DNA of 64,000 nucleotides from contig JANCRA010000016.1 in assembly GCA_024362935.1 (NCBI GenBank), forward strand, positions 20,133,165-20,197,164. The letters run 5' to 3'. This document shows positions 10,177-22,810 of this stretch, one piece after another; within the stretch, counting starts at the first letter, position 1; the number at the start of each line of letters is the position of its first letter. The notes below the pieces were generated by a model. That model was not told the DNA's origin. It did no database searches and saw only the letters and a program-made list of their open reading frames with translations. Made by a program: the position numbers and the translations under genes. This DNA comes from Setophaga petechia (Eukaryota; Chordata; Aves; Passeriformes; Parulidae).

Positions 10177-13100
10177 TATTCATTATATCAAGAATAAATT
10201 ACACATCATTTTCTGTGGAAGTCAAGATGATTTTTTTAACGGCAGTTCGGTGTGGGTAGTAGACAAGAATGGGGATTTTAGGGTCTTTGGGCTGTCTATA
10301 GAGGAATGCAATTTAGCTGTCTTTTTTCAGGTTTATAGCACCTTGATCTGCCAGAGTACTCCTATGCCATTATCGATGGCAGCTTTTTTGCACTGAAAAT
10401 GGATTTGGGGAGGAAGTGCAGGAAAATGAAGTGCACAAGATCTCGGGCTTGGGCTAAAGCAATTAGCTGGCAGCTGTGGTTAATAGAAGTACTGAATGTG
10501 TACAGTCTCCAGAGCATCCTGTAGGTTACATGCACATTCCTGGTATGGATGTGATATACATAAAGCTAACTTTAACTTAAATGTATTTGTATTACTTGTG
10601 ATTTTCCTGAGAACACTTGTAAAAGTAATTTCTGCAGGCACTGTCATGAGATCTATTCATTCCAGTGTAGTACCTGTAAGAAGACAAGCACTGCAAATAG
10701 GGATGGATTGTACTGGAGCCTCACCCTTTGCCAGTGACATTCCTGCAATACTGCCAAAGAATAGGTATTGATGATAGTATTGATGCACTCTGGACCCAGC
10801 AAAGGGGCTTTATCTGTGTGTTTGGGACGAGACTGCTGGGAAAGTGACTGACCTGTTTGCAGACTGGCTGCTCCATTCTCCTTGATTGCTGAATCCAGAG
10901 GAGTTGTGTTGTATTAAGATATAGACAGAAGCAGCATGGATGTAAATTTGCAGTTCTTGTGCCAAGTTCTATCAGTGAAGGTTCTTTAAAAATAGTATTT
11001 CCAAATTATGTATAAAATGTCGTTTTTTCAAGAAATGAGTTCTTGAACAAAAGGTTTTTTCCTTCCACAAAGTTTCGTGGTGGTTTGGATGGTTTTTTTT
11101 TTTTTCAGCAGTTACTTGTATTTTTTCGGAGTTTCCTTATTTTTCTTAGCTCCCTGATGTGTTCTTGTGGGAAAAAAAATCAGACTCCAAATGCCTTCTC
11201 TGCCTCGGGTGGCCTTGGATATGCAAATCTATCTTGAATAGCAGAGGAGTTGATAACTCTGGCCTACAGCTCTCACACAAAGGAGACAGATTTGTCTTCT
11301 TTACCCCCTGTTTGTCTCCTCAGGAACTCTGTTCTTGGTTGACAATATAAAGCAAAATGAAGAAAAAAATGAAAAGTCTGCTCTAAGCAAAGTAAGAGAA
11401 AGGGATGTAAGGAAAGAAAAAGCACTGCTTGTGCTTCAACCAAATAAATTGCTTACTGCAAAATTTTTGATAGGTGTCTCTCATTGTTTTTATTCTCATT
11501 AGTGGAAATGGGGAGTAAAATATTTCTGTCAGACTTCCATATTTCCCCATTATCATTGTATTTGTCACAATATGTCACTTTGCAGAACAAATGCTTCAGA
11601 GGGGCCCTGAACCATTATTGCTGGAAAAAGGTATGAATTGTGTTGTCTACAATAAACTCAACATGTTAAAGGGAAATGCCTCTGTGGATGTGATTGGAAA
11701 GAAAGGTGGCTATTTGTAAACATAGAAGAAGAAAAACAAATCTGTCTTGTTCATCAGATATATTTTAACAGTGACAGCCTTTTTATTAGTCATTTAGAGT
11801 TCGTTTGCTATTTAAAGCTTTAAATGTTCAATTAGTCGGTTAATCCTTCCTGTAGATTTTTGCCCTTCATTTGTTGGTAATTGAGATATTTGTTTATATT
11901 AATTTTCTTAGAGTATGCAGTTAAAAGAAATTAGTATTGAGGCTTTGAATAGCAATTGAAGATCAAAGCTTTTACAGGTGGTTTGTTACCAAAGGTGCTG
12001 TAATACATATTTCACAGCAAATTTCTTAGACATGATTTGCTAAGCTGGTTACTGACCAGCTATTGCTCACCTTTTATGTATCACTGGGCAAATGCAGCAC
12101 CTGGGAAAAACAGAGCTACCAACACTTGTAAATTACTATTTTTTCAAAAATCTGATCAGGTTTACAGTACAAATGAGAACTGCAATACCATAATTAGGAA
12201 ACTGTGAAATTGGAAAGGACTGGTTCTTGTCTAACAAAAAAAACCTCTACAAAAGTTCAGCAGAGGGAATTTTTGATGTAGCAGGAGTGTTAACAGCTGC
12301 ACTAAATTAGAAGCTGCCTATGGAATCCATAATAAAACAGACAGTGAAGCTTCAAACAGAATTTCCATGACTGAGTATGCCTATGTTCCAGACCCATCTC
12401 TGGGTGTTTTTGCTTTATAACTTTCATTCTTTCCAATTTCCTTTTTCTGAGTTTGTGTTTTAATAAACAATAATGCAATAAAAGAGTTCTGTGATGTTAA
12501 TCATGTATATGCATTGCTCAATAGCAAGGGCTTTTTAAAATTAATTAATAAGTTAGTTGGAAAAGTGAGTTAATTGCTGCAGCAGGAGGCCAGTGAATCT
12601 GTAGGAGTTTTGGACTTACCCAGAAAATTGATGAATTGTGAGCAGCAGAAATAAAGTTTCATTATGCTGCCCTACATAGGTGCTTCAGATCTGATTCCAG
12701 GGAGTGCCCACTGGACAGAATGTACTCATTTTGTTCCAGAAGCTTTTTTCTCTCGAAAGGCAATTCTCTGGGCTTAAAGGAACTGTTCAGAATGCAGCTC
12801 CCATTTTGTATATATTTGTTCAGTGCCTCATGTTTGTGTAGAGCCCATGTCCCTAAGGCCCACACTCCCCATTTTCACAGCCTCTTCCTTTTGGGGCTTG
12901 TTTTGGCATCTTTTGCCAGACCCGTGTCAGCTCTTTCTCAGAAGGCTTTGATCCAGGTCAGAAATGGCTGAGTGTTATTTTTAGCTCTGTGCAATGTGTC
13001 CCATGGGACTGCAGTGTTCTTTACTTCATTGAATGTCCCCTGCCTTGCTTGCCTCATGGTGTGTACCTGTTCAGCAGGGCCGTGCATCTTCCTTACTGAT

Positions 13101-13833
13101 ACAGAAATGAGGATGCAATGCACACATTCCTTTTCGATCTGAAGCTGCCATTCTGTCTGCACTGAGGGATGGAGTGTATCCCTCCCCTGTATCCCTGAGT
13201 CAGAGCTGAGAAGGGTAATGTTCTCTCTCCAAGTAAATGAAGCTCTAAGAAGGATTTCTTGATAGGCTGGAGATTTCTTCTTGAAAATTTCTTGAATCGT
13301 TTCAAGAAGGAGTTTGCTATTCAAAGGTTTGGTGCTGCAGCTTAAGACATTGGGAGAACAGCATTTCTCAGAAGAATTGAGGCAACTAGACAGGGCTTTA
13401 ATTGTCTTCAGTGTGTATTTCTCTTGGATTTAATAGGATGTGTATTTTATGTTAGCCGAATGCTAATTTTTTAGATAAACATTTATTGCTGTTTAACAGT
13501 TTTGTAATAGATATGTGAGTATCTAAGAGATGCGTTGTGTAGCTGTTAATTCTTAATAAATGTATTTTAGGTAATCAATGAGTACTTAATGTGCAATTAC
13601 TGTCTTATTAAATCTAAATTGAATGCGTGGTTTAGGAAATGGAGAGCTGGCTTCTTTAGTTACGTATGTCTGCATGTTTGGCTGCAGATGCTATAAAGCT
13701 AATTTTACCAACAGTGACTGAGTGGGAAATTAATGTTTTTTAAAATTTACTTCAATTACCCACTGAAGTTTGCCATGAGTTTCTGGGCCTGTACTTGGCT
13801 CCTAGTGGAGTTTGATTAAATGTTCTAGGTAGT
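10177..13833. other. Unique non-coding sequence
   Basis: AT-rich sequence with no recognisable gene. A T-rich run lies at about 11093-11106. The stretch at 11760-11960 is rich in TTAGTC, AATTAGTC and related motifs and could be regulatory, but nothing is decisive. The longest open frame is about 128 codons (minus strand, near 12938-13324) and matches nothing I know. Confidence 0.55.
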
Positions 13834-13874
13834 CAGATGCAGAGTGCAGCTTGGCTGGCTGCACTCTGCATCTG
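13834..13874. repeat. Perfect 17-bp inverted repeat with 7-nt loop
   Basis: CAGATGCAGAGTGCAGC at 13834-13850 is followed by TTGGCTG and then its exact reverse complement at 13858-13874. As RNA this would fold into a very stable hairpin. Pairing does not extend convincingly beyond 17 bp, so it is short for a microRNA precursor. It could be a palindrome formed by template switching. Confidence 0.85.
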
Positions 13875-16181
13875 CATCTTGCTGGCTGGAATGGGAAATT
13901 CCAATGTGATGGTTAATCACATGGTTAATGGGCAGCCTTGCAAAGACGCCACTGCTTTGCTGGTGTAATTCCTGTAATTCCTGGCTGGGACAGGAAGGGT
14001 AAAGTAAAGGTTTTTTTCAGGTGGTGGTAGGTGAGAGTTTGCTTATGTGATTCTTCCTTCCCTCCCCACTCCCTGTTTTCTTAAGGCATGGTGTTTTTAC
14101 AGAGAAGGCTGTGTACCAAGAAGAGAGATTGAGCAATATTTATCTTGTTGTGAGAGTTACTTCAGATTTGTTTCCTGTTATATGTGTGTGCCTTTAGTAA
14201 GCTGCAAACTCTTTTTCAGCTATAGGCATTCTCCTTTCTGTCTTCAAATCAGAGTGGAGACTCTGCAGCTGGGATGGGTGTGAATCAAACACTGAAAAAG
14301 CTTTCAATAGGATTGGCCATCTATTCAAACACAAACCACCTGGAAAAGCAGCTGGCCCCTATTCAGCCAAGGCAGCTCCTGCTTTCTCTGGATAGTGCCT
14401 TATTAAGGACATTCCCCAAAAAAGAGCAGTAGAAATATGTAAAAGGGCAAGAGATTTTAATTTTGTTTTATAAATGGAAGGTTTATTTCTTGTGTTTAAA
14501 AACTGGAGCAAGCATGACATGTTTACTTCTACCACAATTCTCCTAAAAAGCTTATTTGTAAACCAAAAGCTGCTGACAGAGATTTTGTCAAGGACTGTTG
14601 TGAAGTATGGAGGGAGCCTAAAGACTCAGGTCAGGAGAGCTGCCCTGTGAGTTCATACTGCCCTAAAGTAGAGTGCTTCACAATGTCAAAAGAGTGGGAT
14701 TTAGCATCCATATCTCTACTTAGGCTGCAGAGGTTTAAAATAGGGAATAGCTCCAGGTAGCAGTTCAGTGAATGGCTAGTGAGGTACACTATAAAACTGA
14801 TGAGCAGTACCCTACAATGACTAAAAAGGTAGGGCTGGTTTGTTCCAAGATATGACTGTTTTGGTTAATGACTCCTCTCTGACTGAGTTGTGCTTATCTT
14901 CTTGTTCTGAGCCATCTCCCTATTAATTCTGGTTTTGTAATTAGGTGCTGCCAATTTTTATATGTTCAGATTAAAGCTCTCATGTAGTGTAGTATCACTC
15001 TTGACCTTTTAAATGACCTCTTTTAACAATTTGGCAGTGAATGAGCACACAGTAATGAGTTTGCTGTGCCACCTTCTTAGGGCTCAACTTCATTTGATGC
15101 ACTGTGGCATAGTCAAGAGGGCCAATTATTTTAGGAATCATGCTAATTAATAAAAAGGCCATGGCCTTATGGCTACTGAGCTGAGTCAGGTACTGTCCCT
15201 CATCTCCCTCATCACTTGATGCACTGCCCTCTTGCTAGAGGTGTGAGATGTGTACGATGAATACTGGGCTGAGCACGTTCCTCCTAGAACCACACTGAGC
15301 TCATCAGGGTGGCACTTGAGGTGAATGTGTTCTGTTCTGTTTCCAGATGACAAAGGTACAATAGAATTCAGCAGAGGAGGACAGTGACATTGTACACACC
15401 TGCAAGTCACAGAGTAATGACACAGCCTTTTGTCTGGCTAGATAAAGGTCTGTAACTCCTGCAGCAGCTAGGTATGGAAGACTTGTAATTCAGGAAAAAC
15501 TTCTGGAATGATAGAGCTGGGATTTTTTTAAATGGACAGTTTTGATCCTTGAGCAGAAATGGTTTCATTTGGCTCATGTATAATTGCAAGTCTTCACCAC
15601 TTTCTAAACTTTATGGATTTCTCAGTGCTTAAGTTGTTCTTGGACCCATCTCTCATTTATATCAAGTTAGCATGGTTGTGATAGGAAAAGTATCTCGTAG
15701 AAAATGAAATGCTTTTTTAAGCTTCCATTATATGTAGGGGAGTCAACAGTCAGAATTTGAAAGTCTGCGATTGAGTAGCTGTTACATTTCAAAGGCACAA
15801 AACTTCCCAAGCTGTTAGAATGAAAGCCAGTTTTTCTTGACCTGTTTACAAACAATGATTAAAGTGAACCACATTTCTGAGAAAGGTTCTGTTTGACCTT
15901 TTGCAATGCTGCCTTGCATATCTTAATAGAGAATATGTCATCTGTGGGTAAAAACCACCCATGGTATCATCCTTCTCCTTGTGGGACTTACAGTAAACCA
16001 AAGCAGGACAATGCTGGTGTAAAGCAAAACTGCTGAGTCCCAGAGTCAGTCAGTACTATGACTTTCCTGTCATCTAAGGTGGCCTAACTTGAGCTGTAAG
16101 GGTAAGAGAAAACTGAGTCTAGGCTGTGGTAGTCTGAAATTTTACCCATTTTTAATTCTTTCAAGAAAAGGTGCACAAGGA

Positions 16182-16184
<3 letters not shown>
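13875..16184. other. Unique non-coding sequence
   Basis: No gene or repeat recognised. The sequence is AT-rich and single-copy in appearance, with short open frames only. Confidence 0.55.

Positions 16185-16228
<44 letters not shown>
16185..16228. repeat. (GT)22 microsatellite
   Basis: An uninterrupted 44-bp GT run preceded by ACAC. It has alternating purine-pyrimidine Z-DNA potential and is likely to be length-polymorphic. Confidence 0.97.
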
Positions 16229-16229
<1 letters not shown>

Positions 16230-19200
16230 GGCAAAATCAACTGAGATGGGCCTGGCCCATTTCCTGTCATAGCATGGAAGTTTCTTTCACAGAAAGGAAA
16301 ATGTCTGCAGTTGTACTAAGAGAGCAGGTCCTTTGTTGCTGCTGTTAAGAAGGACTATTCCAGTTGTTCTAGAGAGACTATTACAGTTCTACAGAAGTTG
16401 TTATGGATAATGTGAATTTCTTTATGAAAATGTGTGTTTTTTCAGTTGCTACAAGTTTAACTCAGGTTAATTTGTCACTGTTATCTCTCATATTTGTAAA
16501 GCTCAGGTGCTTTACACCTTGCTTCTCGTAACACATATTTTGCCACTCCCACTGGGATGGCCCATCAGTACACAGATAATTGCTATGGATGGTCTGTAAG
16601 TACAGCCTGCCTACAGTGTGGGGGAGTGGGGGGGTGCTGCTTTTAAATGCTCTGAAAAAATTCCGTGGATCAGCTGTTGCCTTCTGTGGGATATTTTGGG
16701 TCTCCTGTAGGATTAACTGGCTTTGCCAGTCCCATGCCACTGCTTTATAAAAGGGTTGTGTAGTGCATGTGTGATTAAAAAAATTTACTATTAGTGGACT
16801 TGTACAGTAACAGTTGTTTTAAAATATTACTGCTGAATGTATCTTTCCTTCTGCTTCATTGCTTCCTTTTCATTCACACTTTATATAGAGTTTTCAAGGT
16901 TCTTTGAAAGTGTTATCCTGCTTATGCAGTTCACTCCCATCTTCCATTACTGTTCCAGTCTGAAAGCGAGGTGAAAGAAACTCAATTTTTGTTAAAGATT
17001 AATTAAAGTAAATTTTATTCCCATTAGTTATTTACAGATATTCTTTTCATTAGCAGTTGCAGATGGATGGCAGGTGTGTGGTCGACTGCACTCAGGAGGA
17101 ACTCAGATATGGTCTCAGATATTGTTCCACATGGCACTGTCAGCAGTTCCGTGGGCATGTGGGCAGCCTGTGCCTGTTCAGCCCTAAGCCACTCTGCCAT
17201 GGAAGTAACCAGTAGGAAGGGAGCTTGGCAAAGATGATATAATGTCCATTCCTCCAGCTTAGACTGCTCTTCCCAGCATCCTCTTCAAACTCTCTGGTGG
17301 ATGATTCTGTACTTATGTTATTCCCACGTCAAATGCCCCTGCAGCTTTCTTGAGATATGGTGGCTTTGTTATTGCTTCCTGCCTTGGGCAACTTAGAGTG
17401 GAGTCCAACAGCTTCACACTTGTCAGGAGGAGGTGGCAGCCTCCACAGTGGTCAGACCTCTCAGAATGGGAGACAATGCTGTGGTGTCTGACTGCCTCCA
17501 GAAAGGAGCAGTGAAGAGGCTTCTCTTTCTGCAGCTTGCTGGCTGCTTGGGGTAGCATGGACTCCTTGCCCTGATTTTATTTCTGTGCTGGGCAGGAGGC
17601 CCCTGCCCTTTCCAGCAGTCAGTCATAACATAAGCAAGGCAGAGCAGAGGGACAAAGATGGCCTTGTATTCTTTTAGTCTGGTGTGGGAATAAGAAAAGA
17701 TCTCTGACAGTCTAGCCCCAAGCTACTGTTGTTTGACAAGTACTCAGAAATGCATTGAAGTTCTACAGCAGAGAAGTCCAGCTCGTTGGTCCTATGGTAA
17801 GGATGCTGTTTCCTGTTTGTTTGAAAACATTTCCCATGTTTATGTGTGTTTTACATACAATAAAGGTCCAAAGTGAAACAGTAACCCAGAGTTGTTTGCT
17901 GGGTCAGTCTTATCCCTTGTTCTTGATTCCCCCTGAGTTGAAGTTCCATGACCTAGAAGTTACATTGCTCACAACCTCTCATCATTCCAACTCCAAACTG
18001 TGATTTAAGTTTTGTGGTGTATGTTATACCTTGATGCAGCAGTCAGGAGATAAAACAGAAGCTTCTTAGGACATGCTGAAATGTAAATGAACAGGAGTAT
18101 GGCAGGGGGGGTAGAGGGGTATCTAAGTTCTTGCCTCTTTAAATTTTTATTATTTCCCATCCAAGCTTACTGTTTTTGTTTAATCTTGCCATTCCTTTTC
18201 TTCTTCATTGTGTGCTCTTGTTCTTAGGGATATGCAAACTTTATTAGTCAGCTCAGCTTTCAAGCTCTGTGCGCTTTTGTGTTTGAGAATTGGGAATCAG
18301 GTACTTTTACAGTTAGCCTAAGGGGAGAGCTGGGCAGGAGGAGCCTTTATGAATAATCAGGGTTGACATCTCCAACGTTGTTCCTTCATTATAAATATTG
18401 TTAAAGGAGCTGTGACCACCATGGGCTCAAACAGAACAGAGCATGGAGGGGAAGAAAAAGACAGCCTTTGATATCTGCTCTTTACTAGTTATCACTCCAC
18501 TGATGACACTGGCATTGACAGGTCTCTTAGATTTGGCTGCCTTTTTTTGGGAAAGTTTTTCTTCTATTAGCATAATTATTCTGTCTGTTGAAGACTGAGT
18601 TCATTGTACAAATTGTAAAGGCTGGGAACAGTAGTTAATGTTGCTGCTTGTAAATTTTCTTAAATGTTGTATGCCTAATAGATGGGGACAGCATTTTGAT
18701 TGCATCAACTGGTTTTGGCAGCCTTCCTTAACTGGATTTACTGAATACCCCTACCATTAATGAATCACATGCTCTCCATGAACTATATAATCTAGATGAT
18801 TGGTTTTTTCCCCCTCTTCCAAGTACACATTTTTTCCACTAATATGAGAATATGCGAGGCAATTTAAATAGAACTTTGCTCTAAGCTTTATTCTCTGTCC
18901 TTTAAACTTGATTGTGTAAGAAAACAGTTGCTCAAGCCTGGACTTTTTGAGAGTTTTTCCTTTTAGGAAACTAAAACATATTTTTGCTACCACAATCAGC
19001 CTCTCTACTGTATTAAATATTACTGAGAGGGAAAATTCTGTTTAGTGGGATGATTAGTTCTCCAAAGGGTTAGCACAGCTTCATGGGATATGTAGCATAA
19101 ATTTTCTATTCATAAAATACTTTGAAGTTTTAATGGGTATAAAAGTTAAAAATACAATCCAGTTATATATTCAGAATGATCTTGCTCTTGGAGTATAATA

Positions 19201-22200
19201 CAAAATGCTTGCTAGTATGAGCACAGTACTTGCTTTCTCAGATTCCTTTACTCTGGCACATATATTTTCTTTTCCTAAGTCATGGACAGATGGAATCCTT
19301 GCTGTAGTATTTGAAGTGCCCTGGGCACTTGTGCAGAAGAATTCATGAGGCTCTACTCACAGACCCTCATCTGGTCTGGATGTCTTCCTGGAAAAATGTC
19401 TGGCAAATTACTTCCATGGATGAACTTGGAATCTTCCTCCATGCTCAGCACTGCTGCCAGAGCATGAGCAGAGGAGGTGGAGAATGCTGAGGAGAGCATT
19501 CTCTACCTGAGAATGTTCAGACTGTTTGTGAACTGAGCTGGGGACGAGGCAAGGGGAGATGGAGGTGCTGAGATGACCTTGAGAACTTTTTACTCCAGAA
19601 TACCCTTTCAGATAAAAATGTCTGTACCTTGAGGGATGGGAAGGGACTACACCACTTCTGAGGCAAACATTTCATCTGTCAGTCAGTACAACAATTACAG
19701 GGAAAGTGGTGCTGAGCTGAAGTTGATGCCTTGCAGAATGTGGTTTATAGACTGATGGGAGTCTGTGGTTTTACCTCTCAATAGGCTCAACCAGGAGAAT
19801 CAAGTGTATCATGAGACAGCTGCTTAAATGCTCTTCACAAAGACCTGTTCTTACTCTGAAAAATGTTTTGAGATCTACCTATTGGAAAGAAATGTGTCTT
19901 TTGATTGCACACAAGTGACTGCTTGTCATTCTGATTGAGCATTTTTTCCATATGGGGAAAATCCTTAGGTCTGTTCACAGGGATGATGGGGCACTGCTTG
20001 CTTGGCATAAAATTTGTTGAGAACTTCCTGCAGATTTTTTTTTTTACTTCAACGTTTTTATAGCAGTTTTTTTTCAATTGTCAGCTAAAACTGAACAAAG
20101 AATACCAAGTTTAAACTGAATTATAAGAAATGTGTTAGATATTACAGTCAGAGCATGTGCAGCTGTGGCATTGTGTGGGAAAGGAATGGGATATCTAAGG
20201 ATATTTGATGGAGAACACTTAGAGTAGCTTGGCTAGCAATTGTTATCACTTTTTATAAAATATAATTGCCTCTTTCTGGTCATAAGACGGGGAACAGATA
20301 TGGTGGCTCTGAAAGTCTCTCCCATATGTTACTAATACAAAATGGCAAAGAACCTTCTGTGGCAAACAGCAACAGTTCCAAATGTGCTTACATTTCTTTA
20401 GTGTATTAGTACTCTTGGAAAAGACTGAAGATAGCTCAGTAATTCAGAAATACACACACATATTCTGGGGTAAAAGGTGCAGCTCTGTGAATGTATGGCA
20501 CTTCCTGACAATAAGATTTTGGACCCTATACAGTGGAAAACCAGCACTAGATAGTGTACAATGCTGTGCCTTAAAACAAGTCTGACCATGAGAAGGGCAA
20601 AATGAATTACAGTTTTTTCATAAGACTGGCACATATGGAAAAACATTTTCACCTCAAGGAAAATGGAACATCAGTTTGGGCTTTTGTTTTGCTCATCTTT
20701 GAGGGGTTATGGAATGTAATGAGATCCTGGAACTCTGCTCAGACTGGACGTGCTCTGGCTGTGTCCAGGTTACAGCAGAGGAATTTTCTCTCTTATCCTT
20801 GCCTTGCTGTGCAGTAGAGAACCACACTCACAGTGCATAATTCTGTGCTAGCTTTGTATTGATCAGCATGGGAAAACAAGAGAAAAGATCAGAGACCAAA
20901 AATGTAAATCAAGCAAATTTACAAAATAAATCTGGAGAATCAGGACAGCACTGTGAACCTGTGAAATAAGTACATGTACAGTTTTCTTCCAGATTGTGTG
21001 CATGAACTTTCAGCAGTGTTACTGACCTTGTTGTCCCAAGTTTGTGTCACACTTTAAAGTTTTCATTTCCGTTTTTTTAGCCTTTGCCCTGCCACAAGCA
21101 ATGTGATATTCAATAATTGTTTGCAGCTCCTTTATTTATTTGTATAGGTGTTGGATTCTGTCCTGTAAATTCATGCAAGAAAGCACTTCATTTTATTAAT
21201 TGGAAGGCATCTAGGTGATTGTTAATACAGTATACGTGGTAGACATTATGCATGTTTTCATTATTTTTATTAACTTTATATTAAAAAATGCTTTTGAATT
21301 GATCAGAAGTTCTGCTTTTATGATACTCTGTGGAAAGGCTGAGTATGGATTTGCTTTTGATAAAAATGATTTCACTGGGTAAATAAAATTATTTCATCAG
21401 ATTATCAACAATTTTAATACATACTGTGTTCCTTTCAAATGAGCAGAAGTCAAAATTGTGGTGATGTGTACAAAGGAGTAATGAGAGTCTTACAGAAAAA
21501 CAGGTATTTGCTTTTCTACTAGTGAATCACTGAAGGCAGCAGGAGCCAGTTCAGATGTATTTAAGCTTGTTTACACAGTGTTCACTGTCTGTAGGTCCTG
21601 AGATTTTGCTTGAAAAACAATCTGAACGTGGATAAGAAGCTGGAAGTGGAATTTTATTTGGTTTTGGTTTTTGTTTTAATCTTTATCAAGCTGTTTATTT
21701 ATGTGCTGTATGATTCTGAATGTAATTGCTGTCTTTTTTTCCTCTTGGTGGGGGGGTTTGGAAGAGATAAATAAAATGCACTGATGGCCTTGCTATGAGA
21801 AAACAATTACAGAGGTGGGATCTTAAAGAGAATTTAGTAGCTCTTACATCTTTATATCTTCTATATTCTCAGTTTTGATGTTATAGACAACCTTCCACCC
21901 CCTAAATTCTACAATTTTTTAATTGTGTGAGAATGAGTATTTGTGATATTTTTATTATTTTTGTCCTTATTGTGGATGAAAACGGATAAATGGATGAAAA
22001 TGCTAAAAAAATAGCAAGTCTGACATTTTGTTTTGTTTTGAGCAAGGTAAAGTTCCTTGAGACTTTAGTTTTTGAAGTGGTGGATTGTCACGTGCTCTTT
22101 ACAGGGAAAGTGTCTAGTGTGACTTATGGGTTGGATTTTCACCTAATTCCTTGCTATTCACCAACAGATTTTTGCCTGTTCATTAGTTGGTATACTTGCA

Positions 22201-22560
22201 CCCATGAATCTTAAGAGACCAGTATCATGTTAAATGAATAAATACTTTATTCAGTTCCAGAATTTAAAAAAATACTTCCATTGCTCTATGAACCAGGATT
22301 TCTGGCTTGCCTTTTCCAGTGTCAGGATATTATTTGCTGGGCTAAGATGGATAAAACCAGTGGCAAACATTGGTGTTTTGCCTTTCTGCCTGCTTTTCCT
22401 TGCTGGCCTGAAGAACTTGCCTTGTATAAAACAGGGAGCTGTGACTGAGGGACTGCTCATATCAGAACTTGATAAACCTTTGTAAAGCAATGTGCTGTTG
22501 CCAGTAATGGCCTCCATTCATTATTAGCCCAGTTGATTTTCATTTACACTTGGCTCTAAC
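16229..22560. other. Unique non-coding sequence
   Basis: Long stretch without recognisable genes, RNA genes or transposon ends. Open frames are under 95 codons. AT-rich blocks alternate with moderately GC-rich ones (for example 17080-17640). Nothing stands out as a promoter. Confidence 0.55.
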
Positions 22561-22562
22561 AA

Positions 22563-22810
22563 TTAGCTTGAGCAGGTGTGAAGGTGATGGAGGGCTAGGG
22601 ACGCACAGAGGTCAGCCACAGCTCGGTGTGATAAATTAACCATTATTATCTGCAGTGAAAGTGGCTCTTTACGCTTGTCAGCAGCAAACAAAGGGACAAC
22701 ATATTTCACATAAAGTGGAATCAGGGCCACTACTGCAAATGTGATGTGTCTGTAATTTTTGTCTGGTAAATAAAGGCAAATCCTTTTCAAGTGTCACACC
22801 TGTGTGTTTC
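22563..22810. other. Candidate conserved non-coding block
   Basis: Complex sequence with AGGTGTGAAGGTG (T-box-like) near 22573, GATAAATTAACCATTATTA near 22630, and AACAAAGG (SOX/TCF-like) near 22687. It ends in a second AAGTGTCACACCTGTGTG T-box-like site near 22789. Motif content suggests an enhancer; conservation is not testable here. Confidence 0.25.
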
